Assembly (NCBI RefSeq): GCF_002940685.1
Contig: NZ_PNFP01000009.1
Location: 62,001 to 126,000 of the forward strand
DNA length: 64,000 nt
From: Ensifer adhaerens
GTDB taxonomy: Bacteria > Pseudomonadota > Alphaproteobacteria > Rhizobiales > Rhizobiaceae
Direction of reading: 5' to 3'
Numbering within the stretch: position 1 is the stretch's first letter; each line of letters begins with the position of its first letter. Of this stretch, positions 10,504-20,830 are shown piece after piece. The notes beneath the pieces were generated by a model, which was not told the DNA's origin, did not search any database, and saw only the letters and a list, made by a program, of their open reading frames with translations. The position numbers and the translations under genes were made by a program.

Positions 10504-10565
10504 GCCGGACACGCGTCCGGCCGTTGCCCAAACCTATGTCACATGCACCGCCCTCCCCGGGGCGG
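10504..10565. repeat. Two GC-rich hairpins in the nuoI-nuoJ gap
   Basis: A perfect 7-bp stem with a 4-base loop (GCCGGAC 10504-10510 with GTCCGGC 10515-10521) is followed by a second inverted repeat (CCGCCC 10548-10553 with GGGCGG 10560-10565). Neither is followed by a T run, so they look like mRNA-processing or stability elements, or remnants of a repeat, rather than terminators. Confidence 0.5.
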
Positions 10566-10580
10566 CGCTACGCAATGGCC

Positions 10581-11075
10581 TCAGCGATAGGGCGAGTCCA
10601 TTGCGATGTTACGTGCGATTTCCCGTTCCCAACGGTCACCGTTGGCGAGGAGCTTGTCCTTGTCGTAGTAAAGCTCTTCGCGCGTCTCGGTGGCGAACTC
10701 GAAGTTCGGGCCCTCGACGATGGCATCGACCGGACAGGCTTCCTGGCAGAAACCGCAATAGATGCACTTCACCATGTCGATGTCGTAGCGCACCGTGCGG
10801 CGGGTGCCGTCGTTGCGGCGCGGGCCGGCTTCGATGGTGATGGCCTGTGCAGGACAGATCGCCTCGCACAGCTTGCAGGCGATGCAACGCTCTTCACCGT
10901 TCGGATAGCGGCGCAGCGCATGCTCGCCACGGAAGCGAGGGCTGACCGGGCCCTTTTCGAAGGGGTAGTTCAACGTTGCCTTCGGCTTGAAGAAATAGCG
11001 CATCGACAGAAAGAAAGCGCCGACGAATTCCTTCAGGAACAGCGAGCTGACGGCTTGCGAAAGACCGGCCATCAT
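10581..11075 (-). CDS. nuoI: NADH-quinone oxidoreductase subunit I
   Basis: 164-residue peripheral-arm subunit carrying the two 4Fe-4S clusters N6a and N6b that pass electrons to NuoB. Two CxxCxxCxxxCP motifs are present: C64, C67, C70, C74 and C104, C107, C110, C114. An N-terminal amphipathic helix (residues 5-30) anchors it to the membrane arm. The length and sequence closely follow rhizobial NuoI. It is 61 bases downstream of nuoH and 138 bases upstream of nuoJ. Confidence 0.97.
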   Translation of the reverse strand: MMAGLSQAVSSLFLKEFVGAFFLSMRYFFKPKATLNYPFEKGPVSPRFRGEHALRRYPNGEERCIACKLCEAICPAQAITIEAGPRRNDGTRRTVRYDIDMVKCIYCGFCQEACPVDAIVEGPNFEFATETREELYYDKDKLLANGDRWEREIARNIAMDSPYR

Positions 11076-11136
11076 TTACCTCCAGAGTTGCCGGCCTGGG
11101 AGCGACCGGCGGTATGCTGCCAAACGTAAGCCATCG

Positions 11137-12180
11137 TCATGCGGCTCCCGTCAGCTTGAGAACGAACGCAGTGATCACGACCATTGCGAGAGAGATCGGC
11201 AGGAAGACCTTCCAGCCGAGACGCATCAGCTGGTCGTAGCGGTAACGCGGAACGAAAGCCTTCACCATCGCGAACATGAAGAACACGAAGGATGCCTTGA
11301 GCACGAACCAGATGATGCCGGGGACCCAGTTGAGGAACCAGACGTCGACCGGAGGCAGCCAGCCGCCGAGGAAGAGGATCGTCGTCAGCGCGCACATCAG
11401 GCAGATGGCGGCATATTCGCCGAGCATGAACATCATGTAGGGCGTGGAGCCGTACTCAACCATGAAGCCGGCGACGAGTTCGGATTCGGCTTCCGGCAGG
11501 TCGAAGGGCGGGCGGTTCGTTTCGGCCAGCGCCGAAATGAAGAACACGATGAACATCGGGAACAGCGCCAGCCAATGCCAGTCGAGGAACGACGCCGGCA
11601 GGCCGAGGTTCGTACCGATGCCCGTGGACTGGGCGTTGACGATGTCCGTCAGGTTCAGCGAGCCGACGCAGAGCAGAACGGTGACGATGACGAAGCCGAT
11701 CGAGACTTCGTAGGAAACCATCTGTGCTGCAGAACGAAGCGCGCCGAGGAAGGGATACTTGGAGTTCGACGCCCAGCCGCCCATGATGATGCCATAAACT
11801 TCAAGAGAAGATATGGCGAACACGAAGAGGATGCCGACGTTGATGTTTGCGATCACCCATCCGGCGTTGAGCGGGATCACCGCCCAGGCGGCGAGCGCCA
11901 GCGTCACGGAAACGAGCGGTGCGAGCAGGAAGATCGCCTTGTTGGCGCCGGCCGGGATCACCGGTTCCTTGAAGACGAACTTCAAAAGGTCGGCGAAGGA
12001 CTGGAAAAGTCCCCAGGGGCCTACCACATTCGGACCACGGCGGAGCTGAACTGCAGCCCAGATCTTACGGTCGGCGAGCAGAATGTAGGCGATGAAAAGC
12101 AGCAGCGCGACCAGGAGCAGCAGCGACTGGGCGACCATGATGATCGCGGGCCAGACATAGGTCGAAACGAAAGCGTCCAT
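11137..12180 (-). CDS. nuoH: NADH-quinone oxidoreductase subunit H
   Basis: 347-residue membrane subunit that forms much of the quinone-binding chamber between the peripheral and membrane arms. It has eight or nine hydrophobic helices and the conserved first cytoplasmic loop [21 protein letters not shown], followed by EVSIGF and [20 protein letters not shown], the acidic quinone-site loop. ATG at 12180 begins [12 protein letters not shown]. It lies 20 bases after nuoG. Confidence 0.96.
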   Translation of the reverse strand: MDAFVSTYVWPAIIMVAQSLLLLVALLLFIAYILLADRKIWAAVQLRRGPNVVGPWGLFQSFADLLKFVFKEPVIPAGANKAIFLLAPLVSVTLALAAWAVIPLNAGWVIANINVGILFVFAISSLEVYGIIMGGWASNSKYPFLGALRSAAQMVSYEVSIGFVIVTVLLCVGSLNLTDIVNAQSTGIGTNLGLPASFLDWHWLALFPMFIVFFISALAETNRPPFDLPEAESELVAGFMVEYGSTPYMMFMLGEYAAICLMCALTTILFLGGWLPPVDVWFLNWVPGIIWFVLKASFVFFMFAMVKAFVPRYRYDQLMRLGWKVFLPISLAMVVITAFVLKLTGAA

Positions 12181-12200
12181 GATACTCTATTCCTTCGCGC

Positions 12201-14282
12201 TCATTCCGCCGCAGCTTTGAAATTGTTGCGTGCCAAAGCCGAGCATTCGGCCATGACGGCGGATGCGCGCGCTATCGGGTTCGTCAAATAGAAGTCTTTG
12301 ACCGGAGACGCAAACACGGATTTGCCCATCTCACCGGCTTTTTGGCCAAGTGCGGCAATTTCGTCGCCGTTGCCGGCCGCGATCGCGTCGATATCGGCGA
12401 AATGCGGGTGGGCCGCATAGAGCTTCGAGCGCAATTCGCCAAGCGAATCAAAGGGCAGCTTCTTGCCGAGGACGTCGGACAGCGCGCGGATGATCGCCCA
12501 ATCCTCGCGTGCGTCGCCCGGTGCGAAGCCAGCGCGGTTGCCGACCTGAACGCGGCCCTCGGTGTTGACCCAGGTGCCGGACTTTTCGGTGTAGGTCGCG
12601 CCCGGCAGGATGACGTCGGCGGCATGCGCGCCGTTGTCGCCGTGCGAGCCGATGTAGACCGTGAAGCCGGACTTGCGTTCCGCAAGATCGATCTCGTCAG
12701 CGCCGAGCAGGAAGAGAACATCGGAAGCGGTGACCATTTCGGCCGCCGTCTTGCCGTTTGCACCTGGAACGAAGCCGAGGTCGAGGCCACCGACGCGGGA
12801 AGCAGCCGTGTGAAGAACGGCAAAACCGTTCCACTCGGCGGTAACCGCACCGGCGGCGCCTGCGAGCTTGGCGGCGGCAGACAGAACGGCAGCGCCGCCC
12901 TCCCCTGCAACAGCACCCTGGCCGATGAGGATCATCGGGCGCTGCGCCTTCTTCAAGGTGGCGGCAAACTTGCCCTTGCCGGAAACGAGTTCGGCAAGCG
13001 TTTCGGTGCCGGCGCCGAGATATTCGTATTCGTAGCGCAGTTCGCCGGGCTCGCCGATCACGGCGATCGGGAAGTTGCCCATGCGGTAGCGCTTGCGGAT
13101 CCGGGCGTTGAGAACCGAAGCCTCGAAGCGCGGGTTGGAGCCGATGATCAGCAGCGCATCAGCGCTTTCGATGCCAGCGATCGTCGGGTTGAAGAGGTAG
13201 CTGGCGCGGCCGAGCGAAGGATCGAGTGCTGCACCGTCCTGGCGGCAGTCGACACTCTCGGAGCCGAGCGCTGCGATCAGGCTCTTCAACGCGAACATTT
13301 CTTCGACCGAAGCGAGGTCGCCGGCAATCGCGCCGATCTTGTCGCCAGAGGTCTGGGCAACCGCGGCCTTGACCGCCTGGAAGGCTTCGGCCCAGGTGGC
13401 CGGCTGCAGACGGCCGTCCTTCTTGACGTAAGGACGATCGAGGCGCTGCGTCTTCAGGCCATCCCAGATGAAGCGGCTCTTGTCGGAGATCCACTCTTCG
13501 TTGATGTCCTCGTTGACCCGCGGCATGATGCGCATGACTTCGCGGCCGCGGGTATCGACGCGGATCGCCGAACCGAGCGCGTCCATCACGTCGATGGATT
13601 CGGTCTTGTTCAGTTCCCACGGACGGGCGGTGAAGGCAAACGGCTTCGAGGTCAGCGCGCCGACCGGGCAGAGGTCAACGACGTTGCCCTGCAGTTCCGA
13701 GGTCATCGCCTGCTCGAGATAGGTGGTGATCTCGGCGTCTTCGCCGCGGCCGATGAGGCCCAGCTCGGCAATGCCGGCGACTTCGGTCGTGAAGCGGACG
13801 CAGCGCGTGCAGTGGATGCAGCGGTTCATCACGGTCTTGACCAGCGGGCCGATATACTTGTCTTCGACGGCGCGCTTGTTTTCCTGGTAGCGCGACGAGT
13901 CGATGCCGAAGGCCATGGCCTGGTCCTGCAGGTCGCATTCCCCGCCCTGGTCGCAGATCGGGCAATCGAGCGGATGGTTGATCAGCAGGAATTCCATCAC
14001 GCCTTCACGGGCCTTCTTGACCATCGGCGTGGTCGTGAAGACTTCCGGGGCCTCGCCGTTCGGGCCCGGACGGAGGTCGCGCACGCCCATGGCGCAGGAA
14101 GCGGCGGGCTTGGGCGGCCCTCCCTTCACCTCGATCAGACACATGCGGCAGTTGCCGGCGACCGAAAGCCGCTCGTGGAAACAGAAGCGCGGAACTTCAG
14201 CCCCGGCCTCTTCGCACGCCTGAAGCAGCGTGAAATGATCCGGTACCTCGATCTCTTTTCCGTCGACTTTCAGCTTTGCCAT
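12201..14282 (-). CDS. nuoG: NADH-quinone oxidoreductase subunit G
   Basis: 693-residue iron-sulfur subunit of the peripheral arm. Cluster ligands are visible: C34, C45, C48, C63 for 2Fe-2S N1b; H103, C107, C110, C116 for 4Fe-4S N5; C155, C158, C161, C205 for N4. I see no extra N7 set. The C-terminal two thirds is a molybdopterin-oxidoreductase-like domain without catalytic role. The ATG at 14282 (MAKLKVDGKEIEV) is chosen; a TTG four codons upstream is in frame but its AGGA directly abuts it. Preceded by the HHH protein gene after 111 bases. Confidence 0.96.
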   Translation of the reverse strand: MAKLKVDGKEIEVPDHFTLLQACEEAGAEVPRFCFHERLSVAGNCRMCLIEVKGGPPKPAASCAMGVRDLRPGPNGEAPEVFTTTPMVKKAREGVMEFLLINHPLDCPICDQGGECDLQDQAMAFGIDSSRYQENKRAVEDKYIGPLVKTVMNRCIHCTRCVRFTTEVAGIAELGLIGRGEDAEITTYLEQAMTSELQGNVVDLCPVGALTSKPFAFTARPWELNKTESIDVMDALGSAIRVDTRGREVMRIMPRVNEDINEEWISDKSRFIWDGLKTQRLDRPYVKKDGRLQPATWAEAFQAVKAAVAQTSGDKIGAIAGDLASVEEMFALKSLIAALGSESVDCRQDGAALDPSLGRASYLFNPTIAGIESADALLIIGSNPRFEASVLNARIRKRYRMGNFPIAVIGEPGELRYEYEYLGAGTETLAELVSGKGKFAATLKKAQRPMILIGQGAVAGEGGAAVLSAAAKLAGAAGAVTAEWNGFAVLHTAASRVGGLDLGFVPGANGKTAAEMVTASDVLFLLGADEIDLAERKSGFTVYIGSHGDNGAHAADVILPGATYTEKSGTWVNTEGRVQVGNRAGFAPGDAREDWAIIRALSDVLGKKLPFDSLGELRSKLYAAHPHFADIDAIAAGNGDEIAALGQKAGEMGKSVFASPVKDFYLTNPIARASAVMAECSALARNNFKAAAE

Positions 14283-14393
14283 CTTCGTACTCAATCCTGT
14301 CTTCCGTCCGTCGGCCCATCGGCGACGGACAATTCCAACACAGCCTTGCTGCTTGCGGGCGATGGCCGTCTCCGGTCCCCCGCCCCTATTGTC

Positions 14394-15044
14394 TCAAGCG
14401 CCTTTCAGCGCCTTGGCCTGTCCAACCCAATCGTCCCGCTTGATCCGCCCGCCGAAACCGAGTTCGTCGTCGAAGCGGGCGACATCCGCCTCGCTCCAGC
14501 CGGCGATGTCGGCAAAGCCGCTGATCCCTTTAGCGTTCAGCACCTGCTCGAGCTTCGGGCCGATGCCGGAGATCAGCTTGAGGTCGTCGGTGGCTTTCGC
14601 CTTGGCGCGCGTCGCGCGAACCTTGACCGCCTTTTGAGCGGCACCCTTCTCGACTACCGGCTTTGCGGCTGCGCGCTTGGCAGGCGCGGACGGCTTGGCA
14701 ACCGGTTCCGGCTTTGCGTCGGCCTGCACCGTCTTTGCGACAACGGCGGTCGTCTTGTCAGACGCTGCGGGCTCTGCCCGCTTCTGCGCCGCCTCGACGG
14801 CCCCCTGCATCGCGCCGATCATGGCGCCTGCAATCTGGGTCGTGAGACCGAGGCCGATCGCGGTCGCCGCCGCAACTGCGGCTGCCGGATGAACCATCAG
14901 CGGATGCAGCGGCACCTGTGAAAGGCCCTTCATCCATTCGCCCATGCCGAACGGATCGGCCGGATCGCCGTCAAGCGGACGTGCGAACGGAATGCCTGTT
15001 TCGGCCTGTCCCTTCATCTGTCCCTCTTCGCGTGCGCCGGCCAT
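14394..15044 (-). CDS. Helix-hairpin-helix protein encoded between nuoF and nuoG
   Basis: 216 residues, no assigned function. N-terminal part with a hydrophobic Ala/Gly-rich stretch (about 53-82) that could be one membrane helix; a Lys/Ala/Pro-rich linker (about 87-150); and a C-terminal helix-hairpin-helix-like domain (153-213) with [18 protein letters not shown] and GRIKRDDWVGQAKAL. Nearly the same domain ends NuoE encoded two genes upstream. The start at 15044 uses GGAG inside the end of nuoF, seven bases after its stop, so it belongs to the operon. A role in complex I assembly or stability is inference. Confidence 0.85.
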   Translation of the reverse strand: MAGAREEGQMKGQAETGIPFARPLDGDPADPFGMGEWMKGLSQVPLHPLMVHPAAAVAAATAIGLGLTTQIAGAMIGAMQGAVEAAQKRAEPAASDKTTAVVAKTVQADAKPEPVAKPSAPAKRAAAKPVVEKGAAQKAVKVRATRAKAKATDDLKLISGIGPKLEQVLNAKGISGFADIAGWSEADVARFDDELGFGGRIKRDDWVGQAKALKGA

Positions 15045-15051
15045 CGTCGGG

Positions 15052-16356
15052 TTACTCCGCCGCTTCCAGAACCGCGCCATGCGACGACGCGTTGCGCGTG
15101 TATTCGTCGATGCGCGCTTCCATCTCCGGACGGAAATGCTTGATCAGGCCCTGGATCGGCCAGGCGGCCGCGTCGCCAAGCGCGCAGATCGTGTGACCTT
15201 CCACCTGCTTGGTGACGTCGAACAGCATGTCGATCTCGCGCTTCTGGGCGCGGCCCTGAACCATGCGTTCCATCACGCGCATCATCCAGCCGGTGCCTTC
15301 ACGGCACGGCGTGCACTGGCCGCAGCTCTCGTGCTTGTAGAAGGCCGAGAGACGCCAGATCGCCTTGATGATGTCGGTCGAGCGGTCCATGACGATGACG
15401 GCAGCGGTTCCAAGGCTGGAACCGACTTCGCGCAGACCGTCGAAATCCATGATCGCGTCCTTCATCTGCGCGCCAGGCACGCAAGGAACGGACGAACCGC
15501 CGGGGATGACGGCGAGCAGGTTGTCCCAGCCGCCGCGAATGCCGCCGCAGTGCTTTTCGATCAGCTCATGGAACGGGATCGACATCGCGTCTTCGACCGT
15601 GCACGGGCGGTTGACGTGACCGGAGACCGAATAGAGCTTGGTGCCGTGGTTGTTCGGGCGACCGAAGCTCGTGTACCAGCCAGCGCCGCGACGCAGGATC
15701 GTCGGGGTGACCGCGATCGACTCGACGTTGTTGACGGTCGTCGGGCAGCCGTAGAGGCCCATGTTCGCCGGGAACGGCGGCTTCAGGCGCGGCTGGCCCT
15801 TCTTGCCTTCAAGGCTTTCGAGCAGCGCCGTCTCTTCGCCACAGATATAGGCGCCGGCACCATGGTGCACGTAGATGTCGATGTCGTAGCCGAGCTTGTT
15901 GTTCTTGCCGAGCAGGCCATAGGCGTAGCACTCGTCAATCGCCGCCTGCAGCGCCTCGCGCTCGCGGACGAATTCGCCGCGGACGTAGATGTAGGCGACA
16001 TGGGCACCCATGGCGAAGCTGGCGATAACGCAGCCTTCGATCAGCGTATGCGGATCGTGACGCATGATGTCACGGTCCTTGCAGGTACCGGGCTCGGACT
16101 CGTCGGCGTTGACCACGAGATAATGCGGACGGCCGTCGCTTTCCTTCGGCATGAAGGACCACTTGAGGCCCGTCGGGAAGCCGGCGCCGCCACGACCGCG
16201 AAGGCCGGAAGCCTTCACTTCGTTGACGATCCAGTCACGGCCCTTTTCGAGCAGCTGCTTGGTGCCGTCCCAGTGGCCGCGCGCCATGGCGCCCTTCAGG
16301 GACTTGTCCTTGAGGCCGTAGATATTGGTAAAGATGCGGTCTTCATCTCTGAGCAT
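15052..16356 (-). CDS. nuoF: NADH-quinone oxidoreductase subunit F
   Basis: 434-residue NADH-oxidising subunit with FMN and the 4Fe-4S cluster N3. FMN/NADH-binding glycine motifs are GRGGAGFP (residues 54-61) and [13 protein letters not shown] (166-178); cluster ligands are C345, C348, C351 and C391. It receives electrons from NADH in the cytoplasm and passes them to NuoG. It follows nuoE by 11 bases and its end carries the ribosome-binding site for the HHH gene. Confidence 0.97.
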   Translation of the reverse strand: MLRDEDRIFTNIYGLKDKSLKGAMARGHWDGTKQLLEKGRDWIVNEVKASGLRGRGGAGFPTGLKWSFMPKESDGRPHYLVVNADESEPGTCKDRDIMRHDPHTLIEGCVIASFAMGAHVAYIYVRGEFVREREALQAAIDECYAYGLLGKNNKLGYDIDIYVHHGAGAYICGEETALLESLEGKKGQPRLKPPFPANMGLYGCPTTVNNVESIAVTPTILRRGAGWYTSFGRPNNHGTKLYSVSGHVNRPCTVEDAMSIPFHELIEKHCGGIRGGWDNLLAVIPGGSSVPCVPGAQMKDAIMDFDGLREVGSSLGTAAVIVMDRSTDIIKAIWRLSAFYKHESCGQCTPCREGTGWMMRVMERMVQGRAQKREIDMLFDVTKQVEGHTICALGDAAAWPIQGLIKHFRPEMEARIDEYTRNASSHGAVLEAAE

Positions 16357-16367
16357 AATTCACCTCT

Positions 16368-17498
16368 TTACCGCGGCTTCTTGCCGAAGACCTTGATGTA
16401 TTCGGCTTCGCCGCCCTTGGCGAGCGCCTTGGCCTGCTTGACCCAGTCGTCGCGTTCGATGCGGCCCTTGAAATTCAGGTATCCGTCGACCCACTCGCGC
16501 TCCGCCTTCTTCCACGAAGCAACTTGCGCGTAGGTGTAGATGCCCAGTTCGTTGAGCGTACCTTCGATTTTCGGACCGACGCCCGAGATCAGCTTGAGGT
16601 CGTCGGTCGCCGCCGGCTTTTCGATGCCGGCCGGACGGTTCTTGTCCTCCAGCGACGGTTTCCCGGAAACGGCAGCAGCCTTGGCCGGCTTCGACTTGTC
16701 GACGGTGTCGCCTTCGACCTTGGCGTTGGCAGCGGCTTCCGCCTTTGCCGTCGCCGGGGTCTTCAGCGATGGGTCGGTCACGGCCGACGCGGTCTTGGCG
16801 CGACCGGCATTCGACGGCGGCACGGAGACGGCCGGAGCATCGCTCACCTTCTTGGCGGCGCTAGTCGCAGCCTTGGCCGGAGCGGCATCCACAAGCATGA
16901 GGGTTGTCGGGCCGCCTTCCGGAGCCGAATAGATGCGATCGATCTGCGGACCGGGGGTGATTTCAGCACCCTTGCCTGCTTCGAAACGGTCGATGATCTG
17001 CTCGAGTTGCTCGGGCGTCAGGTCTTCGAAGGTGTCCTTGAAGATCATGACCATCGGCGCGTTGACGCAGGCGCCCTGACATTCGACTTCTTCCCAGGAG
17101 AGCGTGCCGCCCTCGTTGAGGGTGAAGGGATCGTGGGCGATCTTCTTCTTGCAGACCTTGATCAGATCTTCGGCGCCGCGCAGCATGCAGGGCGTCGTGC
17201 CGCACACCTGAATGTGCGCACGGGTGCCGACCGGCTTCAGCTGGAACTGGGTGTAGAAGGTCGCAACTTCGAGCGCGCGGATGTAGGGCATGCCGAGCAT
17301 GTCGGCGATCGACTCGATGGCGGCCTTCGTGACCCAGCCGTCCTGATCCTGAGCGCGCATCAACAGCGGGATGACGGCGGACTGCTCACGACCCTTGGGG
17401 TATTTGTTGATCGTTTCCTTCGCCCAGGCGGCGTTCTCCTTGCTGAAGGCAAAGCTCGCTGGCTGGACGGTGTCTTCGGCTAGTCGACGAACGGACAT
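16368..17498 (-). CDS. nuoE: NADH-quinone oxidoreductase subunit E with C-terminal HHH extension
   Basis: 376 residues, about twice a minimal NuoE (~160-200). Residues 1-180 are the thioredoxin-like 2Fe-2S subunit with ligands C99, C104, C140 and C144 (cluster N1a). Residues ~203-297 are an Ala/Lys/Pro-rich linker, and residues 299-360 a helix-hairpin-helix-like domain ([30 protein letters not shown]) matching the end of the protein encoded between nuoF and nuoG. The ATG at 17498 is preferred over a GTG four codons earlier. Extended NuoE proteins are known in alphaproteobacteria (family knowledge); the tail's function is not. Confidence 0.95.
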   Translation of the reverse strand: MSVRRLAEDTVQPASFAFSKENAAWAKETINKYPKGREQSAVIPLLMRAQDQDGWVTKAAIESIADMLGMPYIRALEVATFYTQFQLKPVGTRAHIQVCGTTPCMLRGAEDLIKVCKKKIAHDPFTLNEGGTLSWEEVECQGACVNAPMVMIFKDTFEDLTPEQLEQIIDRFEAGKGAEITPGPQIDRIYSAPEGGPTTLMLVDAAPAKAATSAAKKVSDAPAVSVPPSNAGRAKTASAVTDPSLKTPATAKAEAAANAKVEGDTVDKSKPAKAAAVSGKPSLEDKNRPAGIEKPAATDDLKLISGVGPKIEGTLNELGIYTYAQVASWKKAEREWVDGYLNFKGRIERDDWVKQAKALAKGGEAEYIKVFGKKPR

Positions 17499-17514
17499 TC
17501 TAGTGGACACCTTA

Positions 17515-17772
17515 TCAGTTAATCGAACCGCACCGCGATTTCGTCACCGAGACGAATTCGCAGGCATAGGCTGACTGGTCTTTCTGCAAAAATACGATGT
17601 AGCGCGTGCCATTGGCGACCGCGGCCTTGATCTCGTAGCCCTTGGCAACGAGATCGGCCATCGAGCCCCCGCGCATGCCGCCCGACGTCGTGCCCGTATC
17701 GAGCTGCTCCTGGGCGGGAGCGGCCGATGCGAACGCGAGAAGAGCGAGCGTGGCCAGGGGCGCGAGACGCAT
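17515..17772 (-). CDS. Small secreted protein encoded between nuoD and nuoE
   Basis: 85 residues with a clear signal peptide ([21 protein letters not shown], cleavage likely after the second Ala-Pro-Ala) and a mature part of ~64 residues that contains two Cys (YACEF and SRCGS), which could form a disulfide in the periplasm. No family recognised. Its ATG shares a TGATG overlap with the nuoD stop at 17772-17774, and it ends 16 bases before nuoE, so it is co-translated within the complex I operon. An assembly role is possible but only inferred from position. Confidence 0.85.
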   Translation of the reverse strand: MRLAPLATLALLAFASAAPAQEQLDTGTTSGGMRGGSMADLVAKGYEIKAAVANGTRYIVFLQKDQSAYACEFVSVTKSRCGSIN

Positions 17773-18962
17773 CAGCGGTCCACCTCACCGAACACGATAT
17801 CGAGGGAGCCCAGCACGGCCGAAACGTCGGCAAGCTGGTGTCCCCGACAGAGGAAATCCATCGCCTGGAGATGCGCGTAACCCGGGGCACGGATCTTGCA
17901 GCGATAGGGCTTGTTGGTGCCGTCGGAGACGAGATAGACGCCGAACTCGCCCTTCGGCGCTTCGACGGCGGCGTAAACTTCGCCGGCCGGCACGTGATAG
18001 CCTTCGGTGTAGAGCTTGAAGTGGTGGATCAACGCTTCCATCGAACGCTTCATCTCACCGCGCTTCGGCGGAACGATCTTGCCGTCGAGCGACGAAACCG
18101 GGCCGACCTTGGCATCGCCGAGCAGGCGATCGACGCACTGGCGCATGATGCGGGCCGACTGGCGCATTTCGATCATGCGGATCAGGTAGCGGTCGAAGCA
18201 GTCGCCGTTCTTGCCGATCGGGATATCGAATTCCATATCCGAGTAGCACTCGTAGGGCTGCGAACGACGCAGGTCCCAGGCAGCGCCCGAGCCACGCACC
18301 ATCACGCCCGAGAAGCCCCAAGCCCAGGCATCGTCGAGCTTGACGACGCCGATGTCGACGTTGCGCTGCTTGAAGATGCGGTTGCCGGTCAAGAGTTCGT
18401 CGATGTCGTCGACGGTCTTCAGGAACGGATCGATCCACTTGCCGATATCTTCGACCAACTCGTGCGGCAGGTCCTGGTGGACGCCGCCCGGACGGAAATA
18501 GGCCGAGTGCATGCGCGCGCCGCAGGCACGCTCGTAGAACACCATCAGCTTTTCGCGCTCTTCAAAGCCCCAGAGCGGCGGCGTCAGTGCGCCAACGTCC
18601 ATGGCCTGCGTGGTGACGTTCAAGAGGTGCGACAGGATGCGGCCGATTTCCGAATAGAGAACGCGGATGAGCTGGCCGCGGATCGGAACTTCCGTCGCCG
18701 TCAGCTTCTCGATCGCCAGCGCGTAGGCATGCTCCTGGTTCATCGGCGCCACGTAGTCGAGGCGGTCGAAATAGGGCACGGCCTGCAGATAGGTCTTGGT
18801 TTCGATCAGCTTTTCGGTGCCGCGATGCAGCAGGCCGATATGCGGATCGACGCGCTCGACGATTTCGCCATCAAGCTCGAGCACCAGACGAAGAACGCCG
18901 TGCGCCGCCGGATGCTGCGGGCCAAAGTTGATATTGAAGTTGCGGACGTTGTGTTCGGTCAT
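17772..18962 (-). CDS. nuoD: NADH-quinone oxidoreductase subunit D
   Basis: 396-residue subunit related to the large subunit of NiFe hydrogenases; with NuoB it forms the quinone-reduction site. The N-terminal quinone loop GPQHPAAHG (HxxxH type), [18 protein letters not shown] and the C-terminal [12 protein letters not shown] are present. The start [16 protein letters not shown] at 18962 matches the family; the upstream 17 residues do not. nuoC and nuoD are separate genes, as usual in alphaproteobacteria. Stop overlaps the next ATG. Confidence 0.97.
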   Translation of the reverse strand: MTEHNVRNFNINFGPQHPAAHGVLRLVLELDGEIVERVDPHIGLLHRGTEKLIETKTYLQAVPYFDRLDYVAPMNQEHAYALAIEKLTATEVPIRGQLIRVLYSEIGRILSHLLNVTTQAMDVGALTPPLWGFEEREKLMVFYERACGARMHSAYFRPGGVHQDLPHELVEDIGKWIDPFLKTVDDIDELLTGNRIFKQRNVDIGVVKLDDAWAWGFSGVMVRGSGAAWDLRRSQPYECYSDMEFDIPIGKNGDCFDRYLIRMIEMRQSARIMRQCVDRLLGDAKVGPVSSLDGKIVPPKRGEMKRSMEALIHHFKLYTEGYHVPAGEVYAAVEAPKGEFGVYLVSDGTNKPYRCKIRAPGYAHLQAMDFLCRGHQLADVSAVLGSLDIVFGEVDR

Positions 18963-19019
18963 ACCGATTGCTCCAGGCCGGACGGCAGCCGCTTGGCGGC
19001 TACCGCGGACCATTTAGTC

Positions 19020-19625
19020 TCACCGTGCTTTCGCCTTCTCGTCGCCGGGGAGCACGTAGTCCGTGCCTTCCCAGGGAGACAGGAAGTCGAAGTTGCGGAA
19101 TTCCTGCTTCAGTTCGACGGGCTCGTAGACGACGCGCTTGGCTTCGTCGTCATAACGCACCTCAACAAAACCGGTGACCGGGAAGTCCTTGCGCAGCGGG
19201 TGTCCTTCGAAACCGTAGTCCGTCAGGATACGACGCAGGTCCGGATGGCCGGTGAACAGGATGCCGTACATGTCGTAGGCTTCGCGCTCGAACCAGTCGG
19301 CGCCGGGATAGACCGGCGTTGCCGACGGAACCGGTTCATTCTCGCCGGTCGAAACCTTGACGCGCACGCGCAGGTTCTGGCGCGGCGACAGCAGGTGGTA
19401 GACGACGTCGAAACGGTCCGGGCGCTGCGGCCAGTCGACGCCGCAGACGTCGACGAAGTTGACGAAGGCGCATTGCACGTCGTCGCGCAGGAACGTCAGC
19501 AGCGCGATGAGGTTCGCCGACGTCGTCGTCAGCGTCAGCTCGCCATAGGCCAGCGACGCGTCGGAGATCAGCGCACCACGCGTTTCGCGCAGGTAGGATG
19601 CAAGCTCGTTCAGGGCTTCACTCAT
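19020..19625 (-). CDS. nuoC: NADH-quinone oxidoreductase subunit C
   Basis: 201-residue 30-kDa subunit of the peripheral arm, without cofactors. The family signature is visible near the centre: [22 protein letters not shown] followed by [12 protein letters not shown]. Normal length. ATG at 19625, 18 bases after the nuoB stop; 57 bases before nuoD. Confidence 0.96.
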   Translation of the reverse strand: MSEALNELASYLRETRGALISDASLAYGELTLTTTSANLIALLTFLRDDVQCAFVNFVDVCGVDWPQRPDRFDVVYHLLSPRQNLRVRVKVSTGENEPVPSATPVYPGADWFEREAYDMYGILFTGHPDLRRILTDYGFEGHPLRKDFPVTGFVEVRYDDEAKRVVYEPVELKQEFRNFDFLSPWEGTDYVLPGDEKAKAR

Positions 19626-19643
19626 ATCAAAGACCCCCTGCCC

Positions 19644-20222
19644 TTAGCGCTCGATCGTGCCGGTCCGGCGGATCTTCTTCTGCAGCAGGAGCACGCCGTA
19701 AAGCAGCGCTTCTGCCGTGGGAGGACAGCCTGGCACGTAGATGTCGACGGGAACGACGCGGTCACAGCCGCGAACAACCGAATAGGAATAGTGGTAATAG
19801 CCGCCGCCGTTGGCGCAGGAGCCCATCGAGATGACGTAACGCGGCTCCGGCATCTGGTCATAGACCTTGCGGAGCGCGGGCGCCATCTTGTTGGTCAGCG
19901 TGCCGGCGACGATCATGACGTCGGACTGGCGCGGCGAGGCGCGCGGCGCAAAGCCGAAGCGCTCGGCGTCGTAGCGCGGCATCGACATCTGCATCATCTC
20001 GACCGCGCAGCAGGCGAGACCGAAGGTCATCCACATCAGCGAGCCGGTACGGGCCCAGTTGATGAGCTCGTCGGTCGAAGTGACCAGAAAGCCCTTGTCG
20101 GCGAGTTCATTGTTGATCTCGCCGAAGAATGCGTCATTGCTGCCGATCGGCTTGCCGGTCGAGGGATCGATGATCCCCTTGGCCTTCGGCGCAACGAGCG
20201 TGGTGCCGGATGCTAGTTCCAT
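19644..20222 (-). CDS. nuoB: NADH-quinone oxidoreductase subunit B
   Basis: 192-residue subunit carrying the terminal 4Fe-4S cluster N2, which reduces quinone. Ligands are the tandem C71-C72 ([11 protein letters not shown]), C136 (MGSCANGGG) and C166 (VPGCPP). The start at 20222 (MELASGTT) lies inside the end of nuoA: the two genes overlap by 10 bases (20213-20222), which suggests coupled translation. Confidence 0.97.
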   Translation of the reverse strand: MELASGTTLVAPKAKGIIDPSTGKPIGSNDAFFGEINNELADKGFLVTSTDELINWARTGSLMWMTFGLACCAVEMMQMSMPRYDAERFGFAPRASPRQSDVMIVAGTLTNKMAPALRKVYDQMPEPRYVISMGSCANGGGYYHYSYSVVRGCDRVVPVDIYVPGCPPTAEALLYGVLLLQKKIRRTGTIER

Positions 20223-20578
20223 TCCAGCGCTCCCTTCTTCCATTCATAGATAAAGCCGATCGTCAGCACACCGAGGAAGACCATCATCGACCAGAAGCCG
20301 AACCAGCCCAACTCATGGAACGAGACCGCCCAGGGGAAGAGGAAGGCAACTTCGAGGTCGAAGATGATGAAGAGGATCGACACGAGATAGAAGCGGATGT
20401 CGAACTTCATGCGGGCGTCGTCGAACGCATTGAAGCCGCACTCGTAGGCCGACAGCTTTTCCGAATCAGGAGCCTTGAAGGCGACGGCGAAGGGAGCAAT
20501 CAGGAGCGCCACACCGATCACCAATGCGATTCCAATGAAAATCGCGATCGGAACATAGGAACCGAGAAGTTCAGTCAT
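20213..20578 (-). CDS. nuoA: NADH-quinone oxidoreductase subunit A
   Basis: 121-residue membrane subunit with three helices and the conserved loop [41 protein letters not shown] (given here as its key residues Y-E-C-G and D-x-E in helix 2). First gene of the complex I operon. The ATG at 20578 starts [12 protein letters not shown]; a longer frame upstream is unrelated. A promoter match lies about 90-120 bases upstream. Confidence 0.96.
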   Translation of the reverse strand: MTELLGSYVPIAIFIGIALVIGVALLIAPFAVAFKAPDSEKLSAYECGFNAFDDARMKFDIRFYLVSILFIIFDLEVAFLFPWAVSFHELGWFGFWSMMVFLGVLTIGFIYEWKKGALEWN

Positions 20579-20668
20579 TGTTATCCGTCCCTGCCTGCGG
20601 GAGGGCGCATGGGAGAGCGCCAGATCAACAAATCTCGCAGGCCGAAAAATATGTTGCAACGCCGGAGT

Positions 20669-20697
20669 GGTTAGCGCAGCCCGCGCCGTCGCGCAAG
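20669..20697 (-). promoter_or_regulatory. Candidate nuo operon promoter
   Basis: Minus-strand CTTGCG (20692-20697) and CTAACC (20669-20674) with a 17-base spacer resemble the rhizobial sigma-70 consensus CTTGAC-N17-CTATAT. Initiation would be near 20662, about 85 bases before the nuoA ATG. It is the best match in the gap between tRNA-Asp and nuoA. Confidence 0.45.
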
Positions 20698-20830
20698 CCT
20701 TGAGGGGCCATTTAAACCGGTTCGCGACACAGGATCAGACGGGTGGTACCGACAAAGCGCGGATTCGTGGGCCGACGGGAACTTTACGGTAAAACAAAGC
20801 AGGACGAGACAGATTGCCGCAGTGCACAAT

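Noticed and set aside
12342-14921. 859-residue plus-strand frame opposite nuoG
   Set aside because: Its translation is low-complexity, rich in Arg/Gly/Asp, and the opposite strand encodes NuoG with all cluster ligands. High-GC genes leave antisense frames open.
17727-20216. 829-residue plus-strand frame opposite nuoB-nuoC-nuoD
   Set aside because: It spans three genuine subunit genes and their junctions on the other strand.
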